DNA of 64,000 nt from Myoxocephalus aenaeus (taxonomy: Eukaryota; Chordata; Actinopteri; Perciformes; Cottidae), in contig JBAMJR010000083.1 in NCBI GenBank assembly GCA_038501785.1, positions 1,064,501 to 1,128,500 of the forward strand. The letters are read 5' to 3'. A program made the translations under genes and the position numbers. Below, in pieces: positions 1 through 10,192 of the stretch (within the stretch, counting starts at the first letter, position 1; each line of letters starts with the position of its first letter). The notes beneath the pieces were generated by a model. It was not told where the DNA came from. It searched no databases and worked only from the letters and a program-made list of their open reading frames with translations.

Positions 1-130
1 TGTGTGTTGTACAGATGATGAACCTGTTATGGAGGCCGACGGGTCACATGTAGAAGTGCTGCTACTGCCCTTGTACACTTGGAGTGAGACAGTTAGTGAC
101 CCCTGGGCTTTTCTTTCAGGTGGCTGACAC

Positions 131-844
131 TAGGGCTGCGCACAGCCCGGTTTCAAATTTCCATATGGTATGAATTTTTCATATACCGTCATACTGGCAG
201 CAAAATGTAATGTTCACAGCTCACAGCTGAGGGGCAGCGGTCTGAGCTACTTACGTGTCAGGGTTAGAACTTTAGTCATGGTACATTTATAAAATGACAC
301 CGCCAAACTTATCATGAAACTCTGTCGCACAGGAGAGAGCAACAGAGTTTCACAGGAGAAAATTACACCGCCAAACTGCATGCTGGGTACAACTCGCCCA
401 CTTATCATAAAACTCCGTCGCACAATAAATGTACCATGACTAAAGTTCTAACCCTGACACGCAAGTAGCTCAGACCGCTGTGCCCTCCACTGTGAGCTGT
501 GAACAATACATTTAGCTGCCTGCCAAAGAGCGATGAGCGACAACAGTTGTTACGGCTATGCACCACGGGTATGACGGATATGGAAAATGCATACCTACAT
601 TCCCCTGGGTCCTAAGTTCCTCCATGTTTAGCTTCCTAACACACTCTATGTACCAACGTACAAACAGCTGCGGGCCAGTTATGAGCGAGTTGGCCAGCGA
701 GCGGTAAACAACTATGGCGGCGGTCCTTTTTGGCGTCAATGAATGAATGTGTTTACTTGAAAAAAATACTGTGATATACCTTGAAACTGCCAGAATCTTA
801 CAAAATACCGTGATATGAATTTTTGGCCATACCGCCCAGCCCTA
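131..844. mobile_element. hAT-like non-autonomous transposon
   Basis: Terminal inverted repeats TAGGGCTG ... CAGCCCTA flanked by an exact 8 bp duplication GCTGACAC (123-130 and 845-852), as hAT elements make. The interior holds a long near-perfect palindrome (arms about 212-290 and 425-504). No transposase frame. 714 bp. Confidence 0.85.
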
Positions 845-887
845 GCTGACACTTGTTGTGCTGCTGTCCCGTCCACAGCTCTACATT

Positions 888-1693
888 CAGTGGCGGCCGG
901 CCAATAGAGGGCCACGGGGCCTGGCCCCACCTTCAGCCACGTGCTGGGGCCAGATCCATTTTGCCCAAGAAAGACGGGTCTAATAAGCAGTTTAGCCAAT
1001 CACTGATTAAAGACATACATGAGTGACATACAATTTATCCAATCAGCGCCCTAAAATAGATTCAGATTGGGTCCAAAATGATTCGGCCCAGAGGTGCGCG
1101 TTCTTGTCTCTCGTGTGTTTTTAGATGAGATGCTTTTATTTTTAAGGCGGCTCGCGTAGTTAAACAGGAAGTGGCATTGTGTGCGGATTGAATGTCGAAA
1201 AGCTACGGAAAATATGGTCAGTTTTTTATACAAATTAGAAACAGTAACGGTATTAGCACTCCTCCGAAGAGGCACACGGTTAGTTACAGTTGTAATAAAT
1301 ATGTATGTTTTCAGGAAATTAGCCTGAGTGTTGGCTCTATGTGTGTGCGTGTGTGTGTGTGTACGCTATTAATGCAAAAAAAGGCGTACGCTAACGTCAT
1401 TATCGTTTTGGTGCCTTTGTACACAGCTCTTACGTTGGTTTTGGGAATTGATCCCAAAAAAAAATCATCAGTCAAGTGCAGGACCACTTATCTGTATGCG
1501 ACATGATATTATAATATACTGAATTGTATTAATAAGATGTCCTTATTATGTCAAAGTGTTGGAATAAATGTTAAATATTTAACTGCAAAGTAGTAATGTG
1601 TGTTTAATACCTTTTTTTGCATTAAATCATACTGGGATGTTTGCTGAAATTGATTAGATGGCCCTCTCAAAAAAAATCCACCAGCCACCACGG
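888..1693. mobile_element. hAT-like non-autonomous transposon, second copy type
   Basis: Left end CAGTGGCGGCCGGCC, right end in inverted form (CCACCAGCCACCACGG), flanked by near-identical 8-mers TCTACATT (880-887) and ACTACATT (1694-1701). About 806 bp, no transposase. Starts only 43 bp after the previous element. Confidence 0.65.
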
Positions 1694-1860
1694 ACTACAT
1701 TGCTTAGCTTTCATGCTGGTAGTCGACTCTGTTTGACTCTAAATGACCATAATGTACTAAATGAACATCATGCTGTATTGAAGAAGACTTGAAACTAGAG
1801 ATTGAGACATAAACTCATGTTTACAATGTTTACTGAGGGAATACATCAAGAGAAGTAGAG

Positions 1861-2489
1861 TCACTTATATAGACTTCTATACAACCAGAGGAGTCACCCC
1901 CTGGTGGTCAGGAGAGAGAATGCAGCTTTAACACATGAAGCATATACTTCTATACAACCAGAGGAATCACCCCCTGGTGGTCAGGAGAGAGAATGCAGCT
2001 TTAACACATGAAGCATAGACTTCTATACAACCAGAGGAATCACCCCCTGGTGGTCAGGAGAGAGAATGCAGCTTTAACACATGAAGCATATACTTCTATA
2101 CAACCAGAGGAGTCACCCCCTGATGGTCAGGAGAGAGAATGCAGCTTTAACACATGAAGCATAGACTTCTATACAACCAGAGGAGTCACCCCCTGGTGGT
2201 CAGGAGAGAGAATGCAGCTTTAACACATGAAGCATAGACTTCTATACAACCAGAGGAATCACCCCCTGGTGGTCAGGAGAGAGAATGCAGCTTTAACACA
2301 TGAAGCATATACTTCTATACAACCAGAGGAGTCACCCCCTGATGGTCAGGAGAGAGAATGCAGCTTTAACACATGAAGCATAGACTTCTATACAACCAGA
2401 GGAGTCACCCCCTGGTGGTCAGGAGAGAATGCAGCTTTAACACATGAAGCATAGACTTCTATACAACCAGAGGAGTCACCCCCTGGTGG
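1861..2489. repeat. 73 bp tandem repeat, about 8.5 copies
   Basis: Units begin ACTTCTATACAACCAGAGGA and end in a TTAACACATGAAGCATA segment. Copies differ by a handful of substitutions (GTGGTC/ATGGTC, GGAGTC/GGAATC) and one 2 bp deletion. Confidence 0.95.
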
Positions 2490-3290
2490 ATTTAATGTTT
2501 TAATGTATTTTATAAAAAACATTAATGCAAAATAAGCCTGCTGTCATTACGCAGGAGAGATCAACAGAGATGGCCGCAGCAGAGGCCATGAGGCCGCTAC
2601 TGTCGCAGCTGCTGCTCAGAGGAAGAGGAGCAACGGCGAGGAGCCTCCCCGCAACACCGCTGCAATAACCGCATAATAACCGCACAATCACCGCACAATC
2701 ACCGCACAATAACCGCACAATAACGGGTTCATGTCTCCGGCTGCCACAAGGCGCGGTGCCGCTGCTCGTGCCTGCAGGAGAACATCTCAGAGATAAAGAT
2801 GGCTGTTGCACAACCACAGGCCGGCTTCATCTGGTCCGCTGCCGCAACGTGAAGGCCCGCAGCCCGCACTGCAGGCCTCGTCCCCCCGGTCCTGATGGAG
2901 ACACACCCGCGTTACACTGACCGCTTCCCGGGAAGCCTCCCGACACGATGCGGGCGTGAGGCGCGAGGCACGGCCGGTCCGGTAATACATCAATATCTCC
3001 GGGTTCACGGCGCACGACGCAGCGGACTGATGTACACAAACACACACAAACACACGGACACACACAAACACACACACACGCGGACACACACAAACACACA
3101 CACACACGAGGACACACACAAACACACACACACACACGCGGACACACACGGACACACACAGGATAATAAGTACCGACCTGTGCGCTGAGCAGACCGCTGA
3201 GTGTTGCTGCTCTCTGCGTCTCTCTGCTCATCACCAGCAGAATGAACACTTCCGGTCTGCTTTTCAGAAGAAGAAGAAAAGGCAATTATG
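2490..3290. other. CpG-rich stretch with simple repeats; possible first exon
   Basis: GC- and CpG-rich segment with a 12 bp CCGCACAATAA repeat (about 2665-2725) and a CA/CGGACA array (about 3033-3160). It resembles a promoter region. Short ORFs are present on both strands (one at 2570-2668 + begins MAAAEAMRPLLSQLLLRGRG) but none can be identified. Confidence 0.4.
3178..3231 (-). CDS. Candidate first coding exon of an unidentified minus-strand gene
   Basis: An ATG followed by MSRETQRAATLSGLLSAQ and then a CAG|GTCGGT donor, with a CCGGAAGT ETS-type promoter motif about 20 nt upstream. No following exon could be recognised, and the ORF is short, so this may be chance. Confidence 0.2.
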
Positions 3291-3910
3291 AATTATTTAC
3301 AGTATTATTCGGTGCCAATAATTAAGCTACAATTTCTTGTTTTGTAATAAGAAAAAAGAAGAAACTAAAATGAGGATCTGATCCGCTCTACATGTGATTG
3401 GCTGCGGTTCATAACAGGTGTTTTTATGTTATCACTCTGCTGATGAAGCATCAGGAAAAGAACAACAGAAACCGTGTCAGAATAAAAACACGCGTGTTGG
3501 TGATTTCCACTGTGCTGCAATGAGATCTGTTATTCTGAAGGCTTCTACATGGAGGTCTGTGACGTCATATCTGGTGTTGCAGCTACACAACATGCGTAGT
3601 GAGTCGCTGCTGGTGGATCTCCTCCACACTACGCGTGGTTGTGTTGTAGTGACATTCATGCCACAAGATGGGGCCCGTTAGCAGTGAATGAGCGGGAGGA
3701 GTGACACACAAGATGGCTACATCATCTGTAACGAATGAGTGACACGTGCGTCTCCTCCTCTGCCTCACCTGGCCGGTGATCCTTCTTCACCTTCACACAT
3801 TCATGGAGAATTATTTTCATTTAGACAACAATACATACTGTGTGCATCAGAGATATTTGTTCATCTCATTTTTTATATGTGGACTTTATTTACATTCATA
3901 TATCATGATA

Positions 3911-4302
3911 TGTATGTACTATTCATCCTTAGTACTTACCAGTACTACATCTGTATGTACTATTCATCCTTAGTACTCACCAGTACTACATCTGTATGTA
4001 CTATTCATCCTTAGTACTCACCAGTACTACATCTGTATGTACTATTCATCCTTAGTACTCACCAGTACTACATCTGTATGTACTATTCATCCTTAGTACT
4101 CACCAGTACTACGTCTGTATGTACTATTCATCCTTAGTACTACATCTGTATGTACTATTCATCCTTAGTACTACATCTGTATGTACTATTCATCCTTAGT
4201 ACTACATCTGTATGTACTATTCATCCTTAGTACTACATCTGTATGTACTATTCATCCTTAGTACTACATCTGTATGTACTATTCATCCTTAGTACTACAT
4301 CT
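3911..4302. repeat. 41/31 bp tandem repeat
   Basis: Units of GTATGTACTATTCATCCTTA plus GTACTCACCAGTACTACATCT; the later copies lack the 10 bp ACTCACCAGT part, so period drops from 41 to 31 bp partway. Confidence 0.93.
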
Positions 4303-6046
4303 GTACTTCAGTGGAAGGTGGACAGTTCTGAGTTGACATACATATTTCCTTCATATCAAAGGTTTTGTGACATTTTGATTAAATAGTATTAAATAATGAC
4401 CCAACAGAGCCCAGCAGATTTAGATACTATCTTATCATACTGTGCAAATATAAAGTACAATTTCAGTTTCCATATAGTTTCTGTGTGTAACCTCTCCAGC
4501 TCAGAGAGACGTCGTATTGATATGCTGCAGATGAAGAGATCCGGACAGGCTGTTTAGGAAGTAATATCTGTCTGACCTCACAGATACGTCATGATGATCA
4601 CACCCTCAGAAGAATTCTGCTCCTCTCTTTTCCTCTCTGAAAGTAAGAAGATAATAGCAAAAGGTTTTGAGAAGTTTGCTCAAATATTGGTAGTTTATAT
4701 AATACTTTTTTTCTTGAAATAGTTAACGTCACAGAACGTTTCTCCCCACTGCAGATGGAGAAAAACACAACTGTGTTGCAGCTTTAACTTATGTGTGTTC
4801 TCCCAGACCAGACTGAACGATGACCAAGAACTACGTGTGGATGGAGCAGCATCAGACAGGAAGTGACCCGGCTGGTTTGCAATGGTAACAGCACAGGACA
4901 CTCACATTGCACAACCACCTCCTACTTACTCTGCACAAGCAGCAGAACGTACAGCTCTCATTGAAGCACGGAAACTAGCTAAAGACAAGGCGATACAATC
5001 TACACAGATAGCAGATGCAGCTGCAAAGATAGAGGCCTGAACAGGAACTGGAGCTGCAGCCACACTTCCTGTCCCACAGCTGACCTCACAGCTCCATCTG
5101 AGAGCTGAAGCTGAAGGGTTTGGTACGCTCCGTCTTCTGTCTGCCTAAATAACACAACGATGGCTTAGATCCAAAGGCATTGGTTCACGAGGGCTGCTCA
5201 AATAGAAACGTTGTCATAGATAGAAGGATTCAGACCTCAAGCAGCACGGCCACCACCTAACAGCCAAAAACATTGTTTGTGGTCCAATGTGTTCAAAGTC
5301 AATGCAATACAAAGTCAATGCAAAGATGTGATGGACGCCAGTAGACGTGAAATTGCAAATGAGGCAAACATGCAAAATATGCCTCAATCGTGTATTGACG
5401 TGAGTTGAACTATTTCAATTTAAGCAGGTAATTTGTATGACAGAGGAGATATGCCGATGGGAATGCACGGGACTCAGAGACATGCATTTGAAGGGAAGGA
5501 GAAGGGAGACAGGGACCAGGCGTGGGATGTGAAGGCCTCCCTCAGCCCACCACCTCTCCAACCGGGATGCTCAGCCAGGTTGTTTGGGTTGTGCTCCGCT
5601 GTAGTAAGATGTGCTGCTGCCTGAGGGCTGTGGTTGAAGAATGACCTCATGGGGTTTCCTAGTGGTCAGATGCTGGTAGTGGCAGATTGAAGCTTTTATT
5701 AGAAGTTGAGTTCAGTCTCAAACAGCTACGCCATAAGTTAGAGGAGGTAGAAATGACTGTATGAACACAACCATGGCTGCCTTATTAATGCCCAATATAG
5801 GGTACGTTATTTGTAGTTTGTTGGAGCATTTACGTATGTTCATAGCCACGAGGGATCCAAACTCCATTTAGAAAACGTGCTCGTCAGTGGACAGAAAGCA
5901 TGAATCCATTTGATGGAACCTCCACTCACTGGAGGCTCTGCTGGCGAGACGGAGCGCCTGCAGCCGGTGATCCGGGCCAACGGGTCATCCAGCTGCAGGT
6001 CGCCTCTGGAAGCTGCAGGCATCCAGACCCAGAAGGTTATCATGAA
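4303..6046. other. Intergenic, no feature seen
   Basis: Unique-looking sequence. I see no conserved coding exon, RNA gene or terminal repeats. A short CA-rich stretch and small chance ORFs only. Confidence 0.5.
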
Positions 6047-6841
6047 CCTATTGATGTTATTATAAACCCAGACACGTTTATTATGAACACATTGCTGTTA
6101 TTATGAACCTAGACACGTTTATTATGAACCTAGACACGTTTATTATGAACACATTGCTGTTATTATGAACCCAGACACGTTTATTATGAACCCAGACACG
6201 TTTATTATGAACCCAGACACGTTTATTATGAACACATTGCTGTTATTATGAACCCAGACACGTTTTTTATGAACACATTGCTGTTATTATGAACCTAGAC
6301 ACGTTTATTATGAACCTATTGATGTTATTATGAACCCAGACACGTTTATTATGAACACATTGCTGTTATTATGAACCCAGACACGTTTATTATGAACCCA
6401 GACACGTTTATTATGAACCTATTGATGTTATTATGAACCCAGACACGTTTATTATGAACCCAGACACGTTTTTTATGAACACATTGCTGTTATTATGAAC
6501 CTAGACACGTTTATTATGAACCTAGACACGTTTATTATGAACCCAGACACGTTTATTATGAACACATTGCTGTTATTATGAACCCAGACACGTTTATTAT
6601 GAACCTAGACACGTTTATTATGAACCCAGACACGTTTATTATGAACACGTTGCTGTTATTATGAACCCAGACACGTTTATTATGAACCTAGACACGTTTT
6701 TTATGAACACATTGCTGTTATTATGAACCTAGACATGTTTATCATGAACCTATTGATGTTATTATGAACCCAGACACGTTTATTATGAACCCAGACACTT
6801 TTATTATGAACCCAGACATGTTTATTATGAACCCAGACACG
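6047..6841. repeat. 21-24 bp tandem repeat
   Basis: Alternating TTTATTATGAACCCAGACACG and ATTGCTGTTATTATGAACACA type units, about 35 copies over 0.8 kb. Confidence 0.93.
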
Positions 6842-7648
6842 AGGCGCTTGATGCTCTGACGGCTGTGGGACTTCCACAACAAGTATTTCTTCCATAGTTG
6901 GGGGCGGAAAGAAATGTCATAGTTGATAACCGTTTCTGTGGAGATGAGCCAGGAGAAGAATATATATACTTTTGTATATTTAAAATATACTATCAAAGGA
7001 GTGTACTTTCTGCAAATACATAAAAAGTATACTGTAGTATACTTTCAAAAAATATATATATTTTAAGTTTTAATTTTTTTTTGTATATTTCAAAATGTAT
7101 GCTCTAAATTAGCATTGACATTTTTTTATTTAAAGCACATTTGATAAATACAGATTTGATATATACCACATTTTTTATATATTTTAAGTAATATTTGAGA
7201 AGTGTACTTTCTGAAAATATATAAAAAGTATACAAAAGTCACGCTTTCACCTATTTTAAAAATTACACTTTTAACAGACTTTAAAATAATTGTACTGTAG
7301 TATACTTTCAATAAATATTATAAAAAATATATCAAATTTTTGTATATTTTAAGTAATATTTTAGTGTAATTAGTAAGTAAACTTATTCATGCTATTATTT
7401 CAATCTATTAATTGTATTATTTTTTGGGAATGTTAAAAAGGTATTACGGTGAAAATGCACCGAACTTTTTATATTTTAATATCTTGCCGTTTTAGTACAT
7501 CTTATTCGTGCTATATTTCAGTATATTGTGTACATTTTTAGAGAAAAATGTGAATTATCAGTGATCATGTGTATTAGCATGATGCACCGACATCAGCACG
7601 TCTAGCGCAGTGATTAATAAACACGAATGGTCCTGCCATCAAAGGCCA
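6842..7648. other. AT-rich intergenic stretch
   Basis: Strongly AT-rich with recurring AAAAAGTATAC and TATACTTTC motifs, resembling degenerate AT-rich transposon sequence. No gene seen. Confidence 0.5.
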
Positions 7649-8993
7649 GGGCCCTATTTCTCGTAGCTGGCTTACTGAGTTAGCGGGCTAATTGTCAGGA
7701 TAAGATGACGTAGGTCTGGCTTATTCAGTTTCTCGAAGCAAGCTTAGATAAATCACCATAGCAACACAGCCAAAAATGTAAACCTGCTCCCGGGCAGGTT
7801 TACTGAAATTCACTGGATAAGCTGGCCACTCCCACCGGACAAAATAGGCAGCTCACTTCCTCATTGATGAAGGAGCGATATTAGTTATATTAGTTTTATT
7901 GGGAGAGAGTTCTTTGAGATCGCCAAGATCCGTCCTCACATCCTCATGACTTCCTGTACGTTCTCACATCCTCATGACTTCCTGTACGTTCTCACATCCT
8001 CATGACTTCCTGTACGCGGCGCTATAGATTCTGCCTTCAAGGAATCATTTATTTACGAGAGCTTCTCGAGCCGCGGACACTGATCACCACAGGAGCAGCT
8101 GATCACCGTCTCACAGACAGAGACTCTCACCCGCTGCATGCCGCGCTGTTCTTAAGTTTATTTAGCGCTTAAGAAACTTATGGATGTGTTGAAAGCACTC
8201 ATAATTATATGACAGTGTTATTACTACACCATACATATCATTATTGTAGAACGTGATTAAGGTGGACTCATGATAAGAATACAGAGAATCACACACAATT
8301 TCTTTTCACTGCTTCAATTGATTGAATTTCTGATTATGAATAATACATATATACTGATCCGCCCATACACATATTCAAACTCCTAGTTATATAGAAATAT
8401 ACACATACATGTATATACATATAGTACATGATTCATACGCGCATACAGTACATATATCCTCATAAGTATATATTTATTCGTAAATATAATCTGATTGATC
8501 TGGGTGATGAAGCACTTAAAATTTGCGGATACATTTTCCCAACACTGACATTTAACTTGTCTGATATATTTGCGGCGCTTATGTCTCGCAGCGGGGCGGA
8601 GTTAAGCTGCGTTCACGGCAACAATGTTACAAAAACGTTGGAATATTCACAACGCGTTTGCTGTGAATGATTAAGGTAATGACTTCCTCATATGTCTTCA
8701 TGATCATCTCCTGCTTCTCATCGGAGAAATAAAAAGAGGTTCCTCTGAGTTTATTTGCTATTGTACTGTTAGAAGATCGTGGTGTCAGTGCTTGATTATT
8801 ATCCCTTCTGAAGAGGAGCGGGCACGCGCATTTATCCAGAGGATTGACGTCTGGCTAGAATTAACGAGACCGTTTCAGCGCGGATCAGCCGTGAAGAAAC
8901 CCAGATAGCCTGATGTCAATCATCTCGCTAATTTAAGATGGAGATTAGGACATTTGCCTGACTTTGTTTAGCCAGGTACGAAAAATAGGGCCC
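7649..8993. mobile_element. Terminal-inverted-repeat element, non-autonomous
   Basis: Left end GGGCCCTATTTCTCGTAG and CTGGCT; the right end reads as the reverse complement GGGCCCTATTTTTCGTAC and CTGGCT. 1.35 kb, no transposase frame. A 28 bp direct repeat (CTCACATCCTCATGACTTCC core, three copies at 7932-8016) lies inside. No target duplication is clear, so the superfamily is open. Confidence 0.65.
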
Positions 8994-9276
8994 AGCTCTG
9001 CTCCGTGTTCAGCGTGAACATTAGTGAGCCAAGAAGCTAATGCCGTAGCTAAAGCAAGAAATACCAGCAAAAATCAGCAGTGACTGCTGCACTGAAACAA
9101 GATGATGTTGTATGCAACTCTTATTACTCATGGTCTGGTCACATGACTTCTGGATAAACACACATGATGCCAGCAGCCCAGCGACCACGTTGTTTAGCAA
9201 TGTTGAGGAAAATGTTTGTGGCAATAATGTGACTACTCGGATTGTAAAATTGCGACACAACTGTTTGAGTGGAGGT

Positions 9277-9282
9277 TTTATT
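9277..9282 (-). terminator. pomk: Polyadenylation signal AATAAA (minus strand), likely for POMK
   Basis: Reads AATAAA on the minus strand about 140 nt after the POMK stop, which would give an unusually short 3' UTR. More distal sites are possible. Confidence 0.4.
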
Positions 9283-9421
9283 GCAAAACACATCTGAGAC
9301 CTGGCACGTTGTCTGCTTACAGTTCTACTTTTCTTTTCTGTCAGCGTGATACTCTTCCACAGGTTCCTGTTAGGCCTCAGTAGTCATGAACGCTTACATT
9401 CAACAGTCTAGGAAAAGGAGT

Positions 9422-10192
9422 CTACAGCATGTCTCTGAAGCCAGCGTTGTCCCGCACCATGCTGCTGTACACTGACTTGTACACCTTCAACACCTCCAGT
9501 GCTGAAGGGCGGAGCTCGGGGTCTTCCTTCTTACAGGCCTCATGAATCTGAAACAGATGGAAGTGGACTACATCCCCTCCAGGTACCCTTCCCATCAGGA
9601 ACCACGTCACATCGGGGATCTTCCAGATGTCCGTCCGCTCGTCGTACTCGGGCATGAGCCGGTCTGAAAACGGCTTCCCTTTGGTTCCGAAGGGCCACAG
9701 CTGCTCTGGGGCCACGAAGTCCCCCGTGAGCTCCCGGTGACCACACTTCACCAGCAGGCCTCTGGACGGGTCGGCCTCGGGCAGAGCGTCCAGGTCGTTC
9801 ACCACCAGGTGGAAGTCACTGGTCAGCAGGAACTGGGAGAGCGTCTTGTCCAGGCTGCTGGAGTCACACATGACGCGCCGCCCAGCGGGGCTGTTGTGGA
9901 GGTAATGGAGGATGGAGACGTACTCTATAGCCAGCGTCAGCCGCGTCTGCCATGTGTTGTGATGCTGGTGCTGCTCTTGTGCCAGAACACCCTCCAAGTT
10001 GAGCAAGGGGCCGAGTGGGTGGAGCTCCGTCACCTGGGCGTGGTCTTCCAGGCAGAAGCCCACCAGCTGCACCACCTGGGGCCCCTGCAGGGCCTGCAGC
10101 ATGGACAGGCCGTGCAGGAAGTCCTCCTGGTACTCCAGAGAGGACAGCTGGGACAGCGCCACCTTCTGGCCGCGCCACTCTGCCAGGTACAC
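9422..10192 (-). CDS. pomk: POMK coding exon 2 (kinase-like domain, stop)
   Basis: 256 codons and TAG. Begins VYLAEWRGQKVALSQLSSLE after a clean acceptor (TCTTCCCCAG). Contains LLTSDFHLVVNDLDALPEA, LVKCGHRELTGDFVAPEQLW, the conserved MPEYDERTDIWKIPDVTWFL block and a C-terminal helix region ending FRDML. One uninterrupted frame; the ORF continues upstream of 10192 only as intron read-through. Confidence 0.95.
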   Translation of the reverse strand: MYLAEWRGQKVALSQLSSLEYQEDFLHGLSMLQALQGPQVVQLVGFCLEDHAQVTELHPLGPLLNLEGVLAQEQHQHHNTWQTRLTLAIEYVSILHYLHNSPAGRRVMCDSSSLDKTLSQFLLTSDFHLVVNDLDALPEADPSRGLLVKCGHRELTGDFVAPEQLWPFGTKGKPFSDRLMPEYDERTDIWKIPDVTWFLMGRVPGGDVVHFHLFQIHEACKKEDPELRPSALEVLKVYKSVYSSMVRDNAGFRDML

